Assembly (NCBI RefSeq): GCF_018614205.1
Contig: NZ_JAGGOS010000014.1
Coordinates: forward strand, 44,616-108,615
Reading direction: 5' to 3'
From: Streptomyces sp. ISL-36
GTDB lineage: Bacteria; Actinomycetota; Actinomycetes; Streptomycetales; Streptomycetaceae
Length of the DNA: 64,000 bases
The translations under genes were made by a program, and so were the position numbers. The notes below the pieces were generated by a model. The model was not told the DNA's origin. It made no database searches and worked only from the letters and a program-made list of their open reading frames with translations. Below, piece by piece: positions 63,201 to 64,000 of the stretch (position 1 is the first letter of the stretch; each line of letters opens with the position of its first letter).

Positions 63201-64000
63201 CCCTCACCCAGGAACTCGCCCAGACCCATGGTGTGCAGCGCCGAGTCCAGCAGCGCCGGATGCAGGGTGAACCTGGCCGCGTCGTCGTGGTGCTCCGGCG
63301 CCAGCGACACCTCCCCGTGGACGGTGTCACCGGCACGCCAGGCGGCGGTGAGGTTCTGGAACGCCGGCCCGTACTCGTACCCGAGGCGTGCCAGCTCTTC
63401 GTACAGGTCCGTCACGTCGAGGGGCTCGGCTCCCGCGGGCGGCCAGACCCCGTCGGGCGCGTGATCGGCCGCGGGCACGGGCGGTTCGTACGTCGTCGGC
63501 GCCAGCACGCCGGAGGCGTGGCGGGTCCAGGAGGCGGACTCGTCGTCGGGTCGGGAGTGGACGGAGATCGTTCGCCGTCCGGTGTCGTCCGGCGCGTGGA
63601 CCGAGAGCTGGACGCGGACGCTGCCCCGCGCCGGGACGAACAGGGGGGATTCCAGGGTGAGTTCGTCGATCGCGGGGGACTCCACCTGCTGGGCCGCCCA
63701 CAGGGCGAGCTCCAGGAGCGCGGTGGCGGGCAGCAGGGGCGTGCCGTTCACGGCGTGGTCGGCGAGCCAGGCGTGCGAGGAGGCCGGGATGCGTCCGGTG
63801 AGAAGGAGCGCGTCGCCGTCGGCGAGCGTGGTGACCGCCGTGAGGAACGGGTGATCGGTGGAGTCGAGGCCGAGACTGCCCGCGTCGCTGTGCGCGGCAG
63901 GGCCTTCCAGCCAGTAGCGGTGGTGTTGGAAGGGGTAGGTGGGGAGGTTGGTGGGTGGTGTGGTGGGGGGTGTGGTGTGCCAGGTGGTGGGGGTGCCGTG
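60218..64000 (-). CDS. Type I polyketide synthase, partial: linker-DH-ER-KR-ACP
   Basis: The frame is open from the window edge (1260 codons seen); KS and AT lie outside. It enters in the post-AT linker ([14 protein letters not shown]). The dehydratase has [17 protein letters not shown] with its catalytic His. The enoylreductase has [15 protein letters not shown] and the NADPH loop [15 protein letters not shown]. The ketoreductase has [15 protein letters not shown], the LDD motif ([11 protein letters not shown]) typical of B-type alcohols, the Ser in [10 protein letters not shown] and Tyr in [11 protein letters not shown]. The carrier protein has its Ser in [14 protein letters not shown]. The C-terminal tail ([20 protein letters not shown]) looks like a docking segment for the next protein, which starts 37 bp later. 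A complete reducing loop predicts a saturated unit. Confidence 0.93.
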   Translation of the reverse strand, partial: HGTPTTWHTTPPTTPPTNLPTYPFQHHRYWLEGPAAHSDAGSLGLDSTDHPFLTAVTTLADGDALLLTGRIPASSHAWLADHAVNGTPLLPATALLELALWAAQQVESPAIDELTLESPLFVPARGSVRVQLSVHAPDDTGRRTISVHSRPDDESASWTRHASGVLAPTTYEPPVPAADHAPDGVWPPAGAEPLDVTDLYEELARLGYEYGPAFQNLTAAWRAGDTVHGEVSLAPEHHDDAARFTLHPALLDSALHTMGLGEFLGEGVRLPFSWSGVSLRATAATALRVSVAPGSGGQDSVTVSVADPAGAPVLTVETLTLRPVAPGQLPSAPRTSAPRSLYEPVWTPMAEPWPSDPAGPVPYEILDATGTYPGPAPEAVRAAVADVLARLREWIERDAEDRLVVLTRRAVAAGPGDAPDLAAAPLWGLVRSAATENPGRIVLVDLDDPDGASASRLVLDAALATGEPQFALREGRILVPRLTAASEAAPLPLPTEGGPWRLETPGGSPDDLRAAPYPQAGAAPAEGQVRIAVRAAGLNFRDVLTALGMVEAGAPLGTEVAGTVLETGPGVEGLRVGDRVFGLVPGAVGPVALADRRLIARIPEGWSFARAAGVPAVFTTAYYGLVELAGVKAGERVLIHSGAGGVGLAALQLARHLGAEVFTTASPAKWPALRARGVDTAHLSSSRTTGFEEDVLAATGGSGVDVVLNSLTGEFIDASLRLLGPGGRFVEMGIADLRDPEAVASVRPGVAYRPFELLDMDPDTVGRVLTSVLALFEEGALEPLPVTTWDVGRAPEAFRWFSQAQQVGKVVLTLEAPSRPGTVLITGGTGTLGSALARHLVTEHGVRHLLLTGRRGPQAPGAAELADELTALGARVRIAACDTADREALAALLASVDPEQPLTDVVHAAGVLDDGVLASLTAEKTEAVLRPKVDAAWHLHELTRGLDLSSFVLFSSASGQLGGAGQANYAAANVFLDALAVHRRALGLPAVSLAWGMWEDASGMTGHLADADLARIGRGGLVPLSVPEGMALFDAALSAGRPLMAPATLDLTGLRARAAEAGPEGLPAVLRALVRGPVVRRAAQAVRVSAQSLADRLAALHGPERERMVLDLVRDQVAAVLGHTVADGIAADRAFKEIGFDSLTSVELRNRVGAATGLRLPTTLVFDFPTPQALAKQLLGLLAPDDAAADLDRLLASVTVDSPDFPALRERLRAALWRWEEESGPAGGTVGDGSDAGTTDLAEATDEELFRELDGEFDAS

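Noticed and set aside
64000..64000. A PKS start codon at 63751
   Set aside because: It lies inside the dehydratase domain; the frame continues without a stop to the window edge.

Overview
The window reads as high-GC actinomycete DNA, almost certainly a Streptomyces chromosome (or close relative) outside the housekeeping core. The evidence is very strong third-position GC in every real gene, frequent GTG starts, long antisense frames, Streptomyces-type secreted RHS, FG-GAP and subtilase proteins, and a modular type I PKS. No rRNA, tRNA or CRISPR array was seen. Thirty-seven protein genes are supported; two are cut by the window edges. One more weak candidate gene and a few coding-like remnants are listed separately.

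Left part (1-33 kb) is dominated by conflict and secreted-protein genes. It opens with the N-terminal part of an AIPR-type phage-resistance protein. A compact cassette follows: a tandem ribbon-helix-helix protein, a DUF6247 protein and a RelE-like toxin. Next come a secreted M64 metallopeptidase, a divergent XRE/TPR regulator, and a subtilase carrying a seven-repeat PLL-type propeller. A divergent pair follows: a DNRLRE/FG-GAP surface protein and a 2225-residue RHS protein. The RHS tail has a PD-(D/E)XK nuclease signature and is followed by a likely immunity gene. Then come a two-gene Trypco1 plus trypsin-STAND-propeller conflict system, a GAF-PP2C (SpoIIE-like) phosphatase, a subtilase with FG-GAP repeats and a membrane-anchored PASTA-like protein. 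Short decayed coding stretches lie between several of these genes.

Middle part (33-54 kb) is regulation and catabolism. A TetR/SRPBCC divergent pair shares a perfect 20-bp palindrome. A secreted arabinan/arabinoxylan set (GH51, GH43, GH43) is divergent from an aldose 1-epimerase gene, with matching motifs in front of both units. A CBM2-linked metallopeptidase-like protein follows. An aminotransferase-EamA exporter operon faces an Lrp/AsnC regulator. RpiR and LacI regulators precede a tightly overlapped operon (NCS2 permease, amidohydrolase, TauE-like permease). A tandem palindrome of LacI type lies upstream of that operon, and a second NCS2 permease is divergent from it.

Right part (54-64 kb) holds a double-HTH regulator, a nitrobindin-like protein, a cytochrome P450 and the end of a modular PKS cluster. 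The last two PKS proteins are (...)-DH-ER-KR-ACP and KS-AT-ACP, transcribed towards the P450. No thioesterase is visible. The polyketide product cannot be named from this window.
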